Assembly: GCF_014649815.1 (NCBI RefSeq)
Contig: NZ_BMTT01000003.1
Coordinates: 248,001 to 312,000, forward strand
Source of the DNA: Streptomyces mutabilis
Lineage (GTDB): Bacteria > Actinomycetota > Actinomycetes > Streptomycetales > Streptomycetaceae
Length of the DNA stretch: 64,000 nt
Direction: 5' to 3'
Positions 43,043 to 51,155 of this stretch are shown here, piece by piece. Both the position numbers and the translations under genes were made by a program. Under the pieces are notes generated by a model. The model had not been told where the DNA came from, did not search any database, and saw nothing but the letters and a program-made list of their open reading frames with translations. Positions within the stretch are counted from its first letter, which is position 1; each line of letters begins with the position of its first letter.

Positions 43043-43258
43043 TCAGTGCTGGCGGGGGCCGGGCAGCAGGGCAGTGCGCTGCCAGCCGGCACCCGGGGAC
43101 GGCTGCCTTTCGGCGCCGGGCAGGTGGCCGGGTCCGCCCAACGGGCGCATGACAACCTCCAGCTCCCTGCTCACGCGCTCGGCATCCCGTCGCACCTGCT
43201 CGGGAACGTCACCGCGTTCGGCGACGAGTCGGTCGTAGATGGGGGAATCCTGGAACAC
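43043..43258 (-). CDS. Small conserved protein, convergent with the graspetide cluster
   Basis: A 71-residue protein from GTG 43258. The first half is well-formed and helical (MFQDSPIYDRLVAERGDVPEQVRRDAERVSRELE) and looks like short, widely conserved streptomycete hypothetical proteins. The second half is Pro/Gly-rich and probably disordered. It ends 22 bases from the stop of the ATP-grasp ligase on the other strand. No function is known to me. Being convergent, it need not belong to the graspetide pathway. Confidence 0.6.
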   Translation of the reverse strand: MFQDSPIYDRLVAERGDVPEQVRRDAERVSRELEVVMRPLGGPGHLPGAERQPSPGAGWQRTALLPGPRQH

Positions 43259-43552
43259 CCGTCAACGTGCCTTTCGTGTCGTCCGCCCCCGCACGGAGGC
43301 GCGACTGAGCAGTCTAGGCGTCCGTCCACCCGGCGGTGCGCATTCGTCCGAAGGTGACGGCCGCTCAGGCGCCGGTCGGGGAGAATGCGGCCGGACGATC
43401 ACGAGCAGGTCACGGTGGCCCGCAGCCGGTCGAATCGCGCCGCGTTCCACGGTAGGTCCGCCGACGCGGCACCGCGTGCGTAGGGCCCGTCTTGCGGTTC
43501 AGCCCGGTCCTCACGGCCTGACCCCCAAGACGAGCCCCAGGGTACGGCGGTC

Positions 43553-43816
43553 TCACACGGCCAGCGACAGGCCGCTCTCCCCGTCCGGCTCCGCCGCACG
43601 GGCCGCGTCCGCCGTCCGCCCCTTGGCGAGCAGCAGCGCGTCGGCCTTGGCCACCGCGTCGTGGATGCCGGTCGTCGCCATCATCACGCAGAGCGTGTAA
43701 CTGACGTCCGCCAGCTCGCGCGCCGCCGCCGGGCTCTCCCTCTCCGCCTGAGCGATCCGCAGTGACGCGTACCGGGTCAGCAACTCCCTGATGACTTTCG
43801 GGTCGGGTTCGAGCAC
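43553..43816 (-). CDS. DUF5133 family protein
   Basis: An 87-residue soluble helical protein, GTG 43816 with GAGAGGGGCG upstream. The pattern PDPKVIRELLTRYASLRIAQAE, then ELADVSYTLCVMMATTGIHDAVAKADALL is typical of DUF5133, a family restricted to streptomycetes and relatives with unknown function. Members often occur in several copies per genome. The frame is open to 43873 upstream but without a better start. The 294 bases between this gene and the preceding small gene (43259-43552) hold nothing I can identify. Confidence 0.8.
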   Translation of the reverse strand: MLEPDPKVIRELLTRYASLRIAQAERESPAAARELADVSYTLCVMMATTGIHDAVAKADALLLAKGRTADAARAAEPDGESGLSLAV

Positions 43817-43920
43817 GTAGCGCCCCTCTCTCGATGTGCGCTCCGTATGCCCGAACCCGGACGAAACATTCACACCATGCGAGCCGCCACACGCAATTGA
43901 CGAAAACCAGTCGCTCCCTG

Positions 43921-43936
43921 TCCGACCTTGGTCGGA
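43921..43936. promoter_or_regulatory. Perfect 16-bp inverted repeat in the DUF5133 upstream region
   Basis: TCCGACC-TT-GGTCGGA has seven-base perfect arms and lies 105 bases upstream of the DUF5133 start, in a locally AT-richer stretch (43870-43985). It may be an operator. Confidence 0.4.
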
Positions 43937-44085
43937 TTAAGGCAGCTGTTCGATCGAAAAGCGACCTGGTGACCGAGGGGAACAAGCACTTTCTCCCGCG
44001 CGCTTTCCCGCCCCGTCGGCAAGGAGTACGCCACCTCGTCCCGCGGGTCGGTACGCCGGCACGCCGTGGCGTCGCGTGCCGGAGG

Positions 44086-44124
44086 GAGGCCCGCGCCTTC
44101 TCCCCCGTGGAGGGCGCGGGCCTC
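44086..44124 (-). terminator. Terminator of the HEAT-like gene
   Basis: GAGGCCCGCGCC pairs perfectly with GGCGCGGGCCTC (12 bp) around a 15-base loop, directly at the stop codon of the gene at 44123-44671. Confidence 0.8.
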
Positions 44125-44671
44125 AGTCTTTGAGCGTGCGGGCGAGTTCGGTGGTGGCCCTGGTGATCTCGCTGTCGTCGTCGGCGAGCAGCCGCTGCAG
44201 TTCGTCCCGCCGGGCACGGACGGCCTGTCGCGCCGCGCGCTCCCATGCGACCGGGTTCTCCCGGTGGTTGAGCAGCTTGGGATAGACGGTGGCGGTGGTC
44301 TCCCACTGCCGTGCGTCGGCGATGTTCTTCAGCAGCTGGATGATCTGGGCCCGGCAGTTCACCTGGGGCCGCTGGGCGAGTTCCCAGAGGAAGGGAACGG
44401 TCGCCGCGGTCGCCTGCTCGACGACGAAGCCGTACTGGCAGATGCGTTTCCGCAGATCGGCGAGGGCTGCTCGGGCGGTCTCCGGGTCACCACCCGCGAC
44501 CTTGCGCAGCAGGCGCGGAATGGCCGCGGCCGAACCGCTGGAGTCCTGGATGTCGCTCCAGGGCACTCCGTCCAGCCCTGCGAGAGGGGCGGCGGCCCGG
44601 GGCGGGCCGGGCGGCTGCGTCTGGCGGTCGGTGCGCCGGGGGCTCGGCTCGGGTGTCGGAGCGCTGCGCAT
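44123..44671 (-). CDS. Helical-repeat (HEAT-like) protein
   Basis: A 182-residue soluble protein, ATG 44671 after GGAGGG. After a proline-rich N-terminus of 30 residues it is all helical, with a repeating helix-pair pattern: AAAIPRLLRKVAGGDPETARAALADLRKRI, AATVPFLWELAQRPQVNCRAQIIQLLKNIA, and VRARRDELQRLLADDDSEITRATTELARTLKD. Such ARM/HEAT-like units bind proteins. Similar proteins occur in actinomycetes and are annotated only as hypothetical or HEAT-repeat proteins. It lies 28 bases downstream of the ATPase gene on the same strand, so the two may be in one operon. Confidence 0.75.
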   Translation of the reverse strand: MRSAPTPEPSPRRTDRQTQPPGPPRAAAPLAGLDGVPWSDIQDSSGSAAAIPRLLRKVAGGDPETARAALADLRKRICQYGFVVEQATAATVPFLWELAQRPQVNCRAQIIQLLKNIADARQWETTATVYPKLLNHRENPVAWERAARQAVRARRDELQRLLADDDSEITRATTELARTLKD

Positions 44672-44698
44672 GGTGTGGGGCCCTCCGCGGCAGTCGGG

Positions 44699-45277
44699 TC
44701 AGGTGAGGGGACGGGTCGTCAACGCGGCCCAGACGGTCTTACCCGCCGGCGGTCTCGGGGTCCAGCCCCAGTCGTCGGCGAGTGCGTCGACGATGCACAG
44801 GCCGCGCCCGTGCTCCCGCAGTGCGGAGCCGTCGGACGGGGCGCGTACGGGTTCGTTGTCCCCGGGGTCGGAGACGGTCAGCATCAGGTGGCCGGGGCAC
44901 AGGGTGAGGCCCAGTCTGACCTCCGGCGCACCGGCCGCGGCGGACGGCACCGCGTGGGCCACGGCGTTGGAGGCGAGCTCCGATATCACGAGGACGGCGT
45001 CGTCGGCGTGCCGGTCCAGGGACCAGCCGCTCAGCGTCTTCCGGGTGAAGACCCGGGCCCGGGCGAAGCCCTCCGCGCTGCACGCGATCCGCAGCACCGC
45101 GGAGTCCGGGCGCCCCTCCGGCACGGGTGACTTCACGTCCGGAGCGGCCGACGGCCATGGGCTGCGACCGACGGCCGGTCGCGCCGCGTGCGGGAGCACG
45201 TCGCACCGACTCGCCACGCCAGCCTCCGACACTGGTTCGCCGGGTGACCGGAGCCTTAAATGCGCAGGTGACGACAC
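44699..45277 (-). CDS. HATPase-domain regulatory protein of a whiJ-like locus
   Basis: A 192-residue GHKL ATPase-fold protein. GTG 45277 is chosen because GGGAGATGCC precedes it; a TTG at 45295 is also in frame. The ATP-binding boxes are ISELASNAVAHAV, VSDPGDNEPV, and HGRGLCIVDALADDWGW. The first 65 residues are poorly structured. Such ATPases accompany DUF397 and XRE-DUF5753 genes in the repeated whiJ/abaA-type loci of Streptomyces, which influence development and antibiotic production. Here it is divergent from a DUF397 gene 180 bases away, and the XRE gene follows. Whether it phosphorylates anything is unknown. Confidence 0.88.
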   Translation of the reverse strand: MSSPAHLRLRSPGEPVSEAGVASRCDVLPHAARPAVGRSPWPSAAPDVKSPVPEGRPDSAVLRIACSAEGFARARVFTRKTLSGWSLDRHADDAVLVISELASNAVAHAVPSAAAGAPEVRLGLTLCPGHLMLTVSDPGDNEPVRAPSDGSALREHGRGLCIVDALADDWGWTPRPPAGKTVWAALTTRPLT

Positions 45278-45359
45278 GGCATCTCCCTGATGCAACGTCA
45301 GAACAGGGCGTCGACCGAGGGGTTGACGCCACGGCTATTATCCACGCTGACAGCGCTCG

Positions 45360-45373
45360 CGTGCAATTGCACG
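45360..45373. promoter_or_regulatory. Perfect 14-bp palindrome between the HATPase and DUF397 genes
   Basis: CGTGCAATTGCACG is a perfect palindrome about midway in the divergent promoter region, 83 bases from the HATPase start and 85 bases from the DUF397 start. The related half AATTGCGCG follows at once. It is a likely operator for the XRE protein of this locus. Confidence 0.55.
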
Positions 45374-45457
45374 GGAAATTGCGCGGAAAAGATCGGACGG
45401 GAGCGCACGGGGACCGACGGGCCCCGGTCCGCTTCCCCGAACGGCAAGGAGACCGCG

Positions 45458-45685
45458 GTGCCACCAGTGCGCAACGGAGTGCGGGCGAGTTCGTTGGAGG
45501 CTCGCTGGAAGAAGAGTCGGCACAGCAACGCCGAAGGCAACTGCGTCGAGGTCGCCTTGGTGGACGGCGGCATCGCGATGCGCAATTCCCGTGATCCGGA
45601 CGGCCCGGCGCTCGTCTACACGCCCGCCGAGGTGGCCGCCTTCCTGGCCGGGGCGAAGGACGGTGAGTTCGACCACCTGCTTTGA
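45458..45685 (+). CDS. DUF397 protein
   Basis: A 75-residue protein from GTG 45458, with AAGGAGACC upstream. It shows the full DUF397 pattern: LEARWKKSRHSNAEGNCVEVALVDGGIAMRNSRDPDGPALVYTPAEVAAFLAGAKDGEFD, with the invariant W.KSS(H)S, G.CVEVA and R(D/N)S.DP. DUF397 proteins are small partners, or antagonists, of adjacent XRE-DUF5753 regulators. The order here is unusual only in that the DUF397 gene precedes the XRE gene. A 172-base gap between them has its own promoter-like repeats. Confidence 0.92.
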   Translation: MPPVRNGVRASSLEARWKKSRHSNAEGNCVEVALVDGGIAMRNSRDPDGPALVYTPAEVAAFLAGAKDGEFDHLL

Positions 45686-45781
45686 GGCGGGCGGCGGTCG
45701 CCGCGGAGTGCCGCCGACGGGAGTTCCGCCCTGGCGGCCGACGGGGGCATTCACCCAACCGGAGGCCAACTAGCCGTTTTC

Positions 45782-45820
45782 CACGGGCGGATGCGGTAGA
45801 CACGGGCGGGATGCGATAGT
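45782..45820. promoter_or_regulatory. Adjacent 20-bp direct repeats in the XRE promoter
   Basis: CACGGGCGGATGCGGTAGA (45782-45800) is followed immediately by CACGGGCGGGATGCGATAGT (45801-45820), differing at three positions. The second copy runs into GATAGTGT, a fair -10 element, and the XRE start is 38 bases downstream. Confidence 0.55.
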
Positions 45821-45857
45821 GTGGTTTCTCAAGTCTGCCGGTCTGCTGGGAGTCAGG

Positions 45858-46781
45858 ATGTCCGCCGCCGCGTCGCCTCGCATCTCCCGCCTCGAACCCT
45901 ATCTGGACCGGGCCGAGCCGGCGCCCACTCTGTTGAAGATGCTCGTCGGCGTCCAGCTGGCGGGCTTCCGCGAGGACGCCGGCCTCTCTCAGGACCAGGC
46001 GGCGCGCGAGCTGGGATTCAGCGCGGCGAAGCTCTCGCGGATCGAGTCGGGCAAGGGCCGCAGGCCCCCTGCGGAGAAGGACGTCCGGGCGCTGCTGGAC
46101 CGGTACGGCACCGACGCCTACGAGGCCTCGGTCCTGCTCAAACTGCTCCGGCGCGCGGGTGAGCCGGGCTGGTGGCAGCGGTACGACAAGCGCCTGATGC
46201 CCGAGTGGTTCGACCGTCTGGTCGGCCTCCAGGAGGCCGCGGCCACCATCCGGACCTTCGAGATCCAGTACGTCCCCGGACTGCTCCAGACGGCGGCCTA
46301 CACCCAGGCCGTGGTCGAGCGGGGCCTGCCCAACGCGCCCGCGAGCGAGGTCCGGCGACGGGTCGAGCTGCGCATGCGCCGCGCGGAACTGCTGCTTCGC
46401 GCCGACGCGCCGCAGCTGTGGGCCATCATCGACGAGTCCGTGCTGCTGCGTGTGCTGGGCAGCCGCGAGGTCATGCGTGAGCAGTTGGAACACCTCGTCG
46501 AGATGGCGGCGAAGCCCCATGTGACGCTGCAGATCGTGCCACTGGACGTGACGAACGCTTCCGCGCCCGCGATCCCGGTCACCTACCTGCGCTTCGGCGG
46601 CACCGACCTGCCCGACGTGGTGTATCTGGAGCACATCAGGAGTGCCAACTTCCTCGAGGACCGCGACGAGACCGAGGAGTACCGGGTCGCGCTGGACCGG
46701 CTGGCCGACGAGGCGCTGACTCCGCGCGAGTCACTCGAGCTGCTGCGCGGGACGATGACACAGCGCTATCCCGCCGAGTAG
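45858..46781 (+). CDS. XRE-family regulator with DUF5753 domain (WhiJ-like)
   Basis: A 307-residue regulator. ATG 45858 is the best start by ribosome site (GGGAGTCAGG). The helix-turn-helix is at about residues 30-85 (LAGFREDAGLSQDQAARELGFSAAKLSRIESGK). The rest is DUF5753 (about 105-285), with FEIQYVPGLLQTAAYTQAV, ELLLRADAPQLWAIIDESVLLR and VVYLEHIRSANFLED; it is a probable ligand- or partner-binding domain. The protein forms a locus with the DUF397 gene and the HATPase gene on its left. In S. coelicolor, WhiJ-type proteins repress developmental genes, and their DUF397 partner relieves this; direct transfer to this gene is inference. Confidence 0.93.
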   Translation: MSAAASPRISRLEPYLDRAEPAPTLLKMLVGVQLAGFREDAGLSQDQAARELGFSAAKLSRIESGKGRRPPAEKDVRALLDRYGTDAYEASVLLKLLRRAGEPGWWQRYDKRLMPEWFDRLVGLQEAAATIRTFEIQYVPGLLQTAAYTQAVVERGLPNAPASEVRRRVELRMRRAELLLRADAPQLWAIIDESVLLRVLGSREVMREQLEHLVEMAAKPHVTLQIVPLDVTNASAPAIPVTYLRFGGTDLPDVVYLEHIRSANFLEDRDETEEYRVALDRLADEALTPRESLELLRGTMTQRYPAE

Positions 46782-46820
46782 CCAACGCGGCAGCTGCCCG
46801 GGAAGTGGCCAACGCGGCAG
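46777..46820. repeat. Two 17-bp direct repeats after the XRE gene
   Basis: AGTRGCCAACGCGGCAG occurs at 46777-46793 and 46804-46820 with a 27-base period. The first copy contains the XRE stop codon. The purpose is unknown; a slippage duplication is possible. Confidence 0.5.
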
Positions 46821-46866
46821 GGGAGCTGGGCCGCACGCCCGCGCGCGGCCTCACCGGCGTCCTCGG

Positions 46867-47685
46867 CTAACGGATGCGGCCCAGTCCGCCGAACTCGATC
46901 CACTCGTCGGTGAGCTGGCGGGGCGCCACATCGGTGTCCGGACGCCAGGTGGAGACCTCCACCAGACCCGGCTCCAGGATGTCCATGCCTTCGAAGAGGG
47001 CTTCGACGTCTTTCGGCTCGCGGACCCTGCCCCAGTGCCCCTGCGTGGCCTGGTCCATGAACTCCGTGACGAACTTCCGTACTCCGGGGTCCTCGCTGAC
47101 CAGCTGGCACATCACCGCGTAACTCCCGGGCACGAGCCGCTCGGTGACACGGCGGACGACCGCCATCGGGCCGTCGGTGTCACTGTCCGGGATGCAGTGG
47201 AAGACCGAGTTGAACAGCACGGCGACCGGCTGCGAGAAGTCGATCAGGCGCTGGGTGTCCGGGTGGGAGAAAATCATCTCCGTCGAGCGCATGTCGGCGT
47301 GTATGACGGCGGTCCGGTCGTTCTGGTCCAGCAGCGCGCGGCCGTGGACCAGCACCATCGGGTCGTTGTCGACGTAGACGACGCGGGACTCGGGGGCGAC
47401 GCGCTGGGCGATCTGGTGCACGTTGTCCTGCGTGGGCAGGCCGGATCCGTGGTCCAGGAACTGGCGGATGCCGTAGTCCTCCGCGAGGGTCCTGACGACC
47501 CGCTGCAGGAAGCGCCGGTTGTTCAGCGCCAGCCGACGGGTGCTGGGGACGACCTTGTCGAGCTCACCGACCGCCGCCCGGTCGGCCGCGTAGTTGTCCT
47601 TGCCGCCCAGGTAGTAGTCGTACATGCGTGCGGCTGTCGGCACGTTGGCGTCGATCTCCGTGGACAGCTGCTTGTCGGCTTGCAT
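46867..47685 (-). CDS. DUF574-type SAM-dependent methyltransferase
   Basis: A 272-residue protein, ATG 47685 behind GGGGGAACG. It begins with the family mark VPTAARMYDYYLGGKDNYAADR and continues with FLDHGSGLPTQDNVHQIAQ, VVYVDNDPMVLVHGRALL, and AVLFNSVFHCIPD, a Rossmann-like SAM fold. This S-adenosylmethionine-dependent methyltransferase-like family (DUF574) is strongly expanded in streptomycetes, and many copies lie next to XRE-DUF5753/DUF397 genes, as here. Substrates are unknown; structures of relatives suggest that some may not be catalytic. The gene is convergent with the XRE regulator and ends 85 bases away. Confidence 0.9.
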   Translation of the reverse strand: MQADKQLSTEIDANVPTAARMYDYYLGGKDNYAADRAAVGELDKVVPSTRRLALNNRRFLQRVVRTLAEDYGIRQFLDHGSGLPTQDNVHQIAQRVAPESRVVYVDNDPMVLVHGRALLDQNDRTAVIHADMRSTEMIFSHPDTQRLIDFSQPVAVLFNSVFHCIPDSDTDGPMAVVRRVTERLVPGSYAVMCQLVSEDPGVRKFVTEFMDQATQGHWGRVREPKDVEALFEGMDILEPGLVEVSTWRPDTDVAPRQLTDEWIEFGGLGRIR

Positions 47686-47834
47686 CGTTCCCCCAGCTCC
47701 GTACGGGCGCCAACTGAACTGGCATGGCAGAGAGTACATCCTAGGGACCTGAGGGTCAGGCGAGAACCAGGGGGTGGGGCAAGTGGCCGCCAAAACGTAT
47801 GGGGCACATGCGAGTTGACGGCCACTCACCTGGG

Positions 47835-49115
47835 TCAGCCGCGTGCGGCCAGGTACGCGTCGACCCCGGGCGCCTTGCGGGCGTCCTCCACGCCGACCAG
47901 GCCGCCGACCGCCTTTGCGTCTGGCTTGAGCACGTAGGTGGACCGGCTGGCCGGCTCGGTCACGAAGGTGAAGTTCTGCGGGGTGCCGAGGCCGGTGTCG
48001 GCGTTCTTCTGCGAACGGTGCGCCTTCACCACGGCCTCCCGGGTGAGGCTGCCGCCCTCACAGGCCTTCTTCAGGTCGGCGCCGATCAGCTGGGCGGCGT
48101 CGTACCCGGAGAGCACGCCGGTGTCGACCGGCTCCCCGGGGTACTTCTTGCCGTAGGAGGCGACCATCTTCTTGACGCCCGGCAGGTCGGAGCTGACCGC
48201 CGGTGCCGCACTGACGACATGGACCATCGCCTCCAGCGCCGGCGCCGCGGGCGTCTTCATCAGCTGCGGGGAGTATCCGGGAGCGCTGGAGACGATCGGC
48301 ACCTTGAGGCCCCGGGAGGCGGCCACTCCGGCGAGGGACGCCGTCTGGGCGGGGCCCGCGCTGATCAGGACGGCCTTCACCCCGGCGTTGCTCAGCGCGG
48401 AGACCTGCGCGGTCAGATCGGTGTCCGTCGCCTTGATCTTCTGGCCGACCACCTTCATCCCGGCCTGCTCGGCGGCCCACTCGGAACCCTCGAGCGCGTT
48501 GGCGCCGTAATCGCCCTCGAAGTACACGTGGCCGATCGTGTCACCCTCGGCGACCTTCCCGGTACGGGTCAGGAAGTCGACGGCCGCGATCATGTCGAGG
48601 TCGTAGGTGGTGCCGAGGACCTGGACGGCGTCCTTGCCCAGCAGGGAGGCGGCCCAGGCCTGCGGGAAGGTCAGCATGCTGTCCCGTTCGATGTCGTCGA
48701 GCAGTGCCGCGACCACCGGCGAGCCGATGACCTGGGGCAGGGCCACGACGTCCGGGGAGATGTCGGCATAGGCGGTCACCGCCTTCTGCACGTCGTAGCC
48801 GTGGTCCTTCACGACGATGTCGACCTTGCGTCCGCAGATGCCGCCCGCCGCGTTGGTCTCGTCGGCCCACATCTGCTGGGCCTGCACGATGGACTTGCCG
48901 AGGGTGGCGTAGGGGCCGGTGAGATCGGTCAGCGCGCCCAGCTTGATGGCCTTCTCGCTGACTCCGGGACCGGCCTCGACGCCGTCGGCGGCGTCGTCGG
49001 TGCTCCCGCCCTCCGCCTTGGAGCTGCAGGCGGTGCCCGCGAGCAGCACGGCGGCCAGTGCCGCGGCCAGGGCGGCGGTCCGGGTGGTGCGGGGCCTTGG
49101 GTGCGTGACGTTCAC
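47835..49115 (-). CDS. livK: Branched-chain-type ABC transporter substrate-binding lipoprotein
   Basis: A 426-residue extracellular binding protein of the Leu/Ile/Val type. GTG 49115 has AAGGAG 8 bases upstream and overlaps the permease stop by four bases. The signal peptide ends in LLAGTACSS, a lipobox with the acylated Cys near residue 30. The mature body begins KLGALTDLTGPYATLGKSIVQAQQMWADETNAAGGICG and follows the type-I periplasmic-binding fold. It is the last gene of the operon, after two ATPases and two permeases. The substrate may be an amino acid, urea or amide, since this family has diverged widely. Confidence 0.93.
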   Translation of the reverse strand: MNVTHPRPRTTRTAALAAALAAVLLAGTACSSKAEGGSTDDAADGVEAGPGVSEKAIKLGALTDLTGPYATLGKSIVQAQQMWADETNAAGGICGRKVDIVVKDHGYDVQKAVTAYADISPDVVALPQVIGSPVVAALLDDIERDSMLTFPQAWAASLLGKDAVQVLGTTYDLDMIAAVDFLTRTGKVAEGDTIGHVYFEGDYGANALEGSEWAAEQAGMKVVGQKIKATDTDLTAQVSALSNAGVKAVLISAGPAQTASLAGVAASRGLKVPIVSSAPGYSPQLMKTPAAPALEAMVHVVSAAPAVSSDLPGVKKMVASYGKKYPGEPVDTGVLSGYDAAQLIGADLKKACEGGSLTREAVVKAHRSQKNADTGLGTPQNFTFVTEPASRSTYVLKPDAKAVGGLVGVEDARKAPGVDAYLAARG

Positions 49116-50263
49116 GGGGTGTGCTCCTTGGCTCGTGCGGTGGTCGCGGTGGTTTCCGTGGTGGCGGACGAGGGCGCGGGGCCGGGCAGGCCGGTGGCGG
49201 ACGGCCGGCCCCGCAGGCGGGCGCGGATCCGGCGGGCCAGTCCGTGCAGGCCGTCGGGGGCGTAGAGCAGGATGACGACGATCGCGGCGCCGTACAGGTA
49301 GCGGGAGGCCTCGGTCGGGCCGAGCGAGCCGTCGCCCGAGCCCGGTGTCGCCACCAACGGCAACTGGTCGGCGTAGCGCGTCATCAGCAGTGGCAGCGCG
49401 GTGACGAAGACGGCTCCGGCGGTGGCTCCGGCCACGGAGCCGAGGCCGCCGATGACGATCATGGCGAGGTAGTCGACGGAAAGGAGGAGGGAGAAGTAGT
49501 CGGGCACCACGCGGCGGAAGGAGAGCGCGAGCAGGACGCCGGCGAGGCCCGCGTACATCGAGGAGACGACGAACGCCGCCGACCGGTACCTCGCCACGGG
49601 CACGCCCATCACGGACGCCGCGGTCTCGCTGTCGCGCAGCGCGGCCAGGGCGCGGCCGGGGCGCCCGCGCAGCACGCCGCGCGCGGTGAACCAGGTGAGG
49701 GCGAACAGGGCGAGGCCGAGGTACCAGAGCCGTTCCTCGGCGCCGAACGGCACGCCCAGGACCGTCAGCTCCGGGTCGGACTCGGCAAAGGTGAAGCCGC
49801 CGAGCTCCAGCGGCGGCACCGAGCGGCCGTTGAAGCCGCCGGTGACGGACTCCGCGGTGAGCAGGACGTGGTGGCCGAGGAAGACCAGGGCGAGGGTGGC
49901 CACACCCAGGTAGATGCCCTTGACCCGGCCCGCGACGGGACTGAACAGGCCGCCGGCGGCCCCGGCGAGCAGTACGGCGAGGCCGGCGGCGAGGGCCGGC
50001 GGCAGTCCCGGGCCGGGCTCGCCCGCCAGCCATACGTAGCCGTAGGCGCCGACGGCGAGGAAGAAGGCGTGGCCGAGGGAGAGCTGACCCGCGGTGCCGC
50101 TGAGCAGGCCCAGCCCGACGGCGCCGATGGCCGCGGCCATGGAGAACAGGCCGATGCGCAACCAGAAGGCGTCGAGGTAGAAGGGCAGGGCGCACAGGAG
50201 GAGGGCGGGCAGCAGGAACGTGCCGGACCTGCGCAGGCGGGCGCTCTTCAGGAGGTCAGACAC
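49112..50263 (-). CDS. livM: Branched-chain-type ABC permease LivM
   Basis: A 383-residue permease with about ten hydrophobic segments. GTG 50263 overlaps the upstream livH stop by eight bases. The family block GLLSGTAGQLSLGHAFFLAVGAYGYVWLAGE lies after the second span, and RALAALRDSETAASVMGVPVARYRSAAFVVSS is the cytoplasmic loop that contacts the ATPase. VDYLAMIVIGGLGSVAGATAGAVFV closes the core. A charged, Thr-rich C-terminus of 40 residues follows. Gene order and overlaps show it works with LivH, LivG, LivF and LivK. Confidence 0.92.
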   Translation of the reverse strand: MSDLLKSARLRRSGTFLLPALLLCALPFYLDAFWLRIGLFSMAAAIGAVGLGLLSGTAGQLSLGHAFFLAVGAYGYVWLAGEPGPGLPPALAAGLAVLLAGAAGGLFSPVAGRVKGIYLGVATLALVFLGHHVLLTAESVTGGFNGRSVPPLELGGFTFAESDPELTVLGVPFGAEERLWYLGLALFALTWFTARGVLRGRPGRALAALRDSETAASVMGVPVARYRSAAFVVSSMYAGLAGVLLALSFRRVVPDYFSLLLSVDYLAMIVIGGLGSVAGATAGAVFVTALPLLMTRYADQLPLVATPGSGDGSLGPTEASRYLYGAAIVVILLYAPDGLHGLARRIRARLRGRPSATGLPGPAPSSATTETTATTARAKEHTP

Positions 50264-51155
50264 GGGCCGCCCCCTTCGCCGAGAAGAGTCCGGCGGGTCG
50301 CACCAGGAGGACCAGCACCATCACGGCGTACGGGGCGACGTCACCGAAGCCCTCGCCGAGGACGTGCAGGTCGGACTGGTAGCCGGCGACGAAGGCCTCG
50401 GTCAGGCCGATCAGCATGCTGCCGACCAGGGCGCCGACCGGGGAGGCCATGCCGCCGAGGATGGCCGCCGGGAACGCCTTGAGGGCGATCTGCCCGGTGG
50501 TGCGCTCCAGCCCCGGCGCCGGGAAGGCGACCAGGAAGACCGCGGCGAGCGCGGCGAGTCCGCCGGCCAGGCACCAGGCGACGGTCCGTACGCGGGTCAG
50601 CCTTACGCCCATCAGGGCGGCGGCCTCGCCGTCCTCGGCCGCCGCGCGCAGCGACAGGCCCCAGGGCGTGAACCGGAACAGCGCGAAGGCGCCGCCGATG
50701 GCCGCGGCGGACACCAGGATCGCGGCGATGCGGCTGTCGGCGACGGTCACCGGGCCGAGGTCGGTCACCGCGTTGCCCCAGGGGTCGCCGAGCGGCAGCA
50801 GGTCGCCGCCGATCCGCCTGGCCAGGTCGGTCACCAGGATGATGTCGATGCCGATGGTGACGATGGTCTGCGCGTGGGCGGCGTGCGGATCGGTGCCCCC
50901 GACCCGCTGCAGCACCAGCCGGTCCAGCGCTCCGGCCACGGCCGCCGTCACGACGACGGCGAGGGCCAGCGCCCCGGCGAAGCCGAGGTCGTCGTGGAGG
51001 ACGGCGACGAGGTAGCCGCCGAGCAGCAGGAGCGAGCCGTGGGTGAAGCTCAGGACACCGGAGGCCTTGAAGATGGTGACGAATCCGAGGGCGATCAGGG
51101 CGTAGACGGAGCCCAGGGCCAGACCGTTGAGGAGGGCGTCGAGGAAGCCGGTCAT
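50256..51155 (-). CDS. livH: Branched-chain-type ABC permease LivH
   Basis: A 299-residue permease. ATG 51155 is preceded by GGAGGAGGC. The N-terminal signature is LLNGLALGSVYALIALGFVTIFKASGVLSFTHGSLLLLGGY, typical for LivH. The cytoplasmic loop reads LRAAAEDGEAAALMGVRLTRVRTVAW, and KAFPAAILGGMASPVGALVGSMLIGLTEA is the conserved last block. It overlaps livG by four bases on one side and livM by eight on the other. The frame remains open upstream into livG but there is no reason to extend it. Confidence 0.93.
   Translation of the reverse strand: MTGFLDALLNGLALGSVYALIALGFVTIFKASGVLSFTHGSLLLLGGYLVAVLHDDLGFAGALALAVVVTAAVAGALDRLVLQRVGGTDPHAAHAQTIVTIGIDIILVTDLARRIGGDLLPLGDPWGNAVTDLGPVTVADSRIAAILVSAAAIGGAFALFRFTPWGLSLRAAAEDGEAAALMGVRLTRVRTVAWCLAGGLAALAAVFLVAFPAPGLERTTGQIALKAFPAAILGGMASPVGALVGSMLIGLTEAFVAGYQSDLHVLGEGFGDVAPYAVMVLVLLVRPAGLFSAKGAARV

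Noticed and set aside
43259-43552. Possible additional graspetide pathway gene right of the ligase
   Set aside because: Open frames here are short, have no ribosome site and no similarity to methyltransferases, proteases or exporters.
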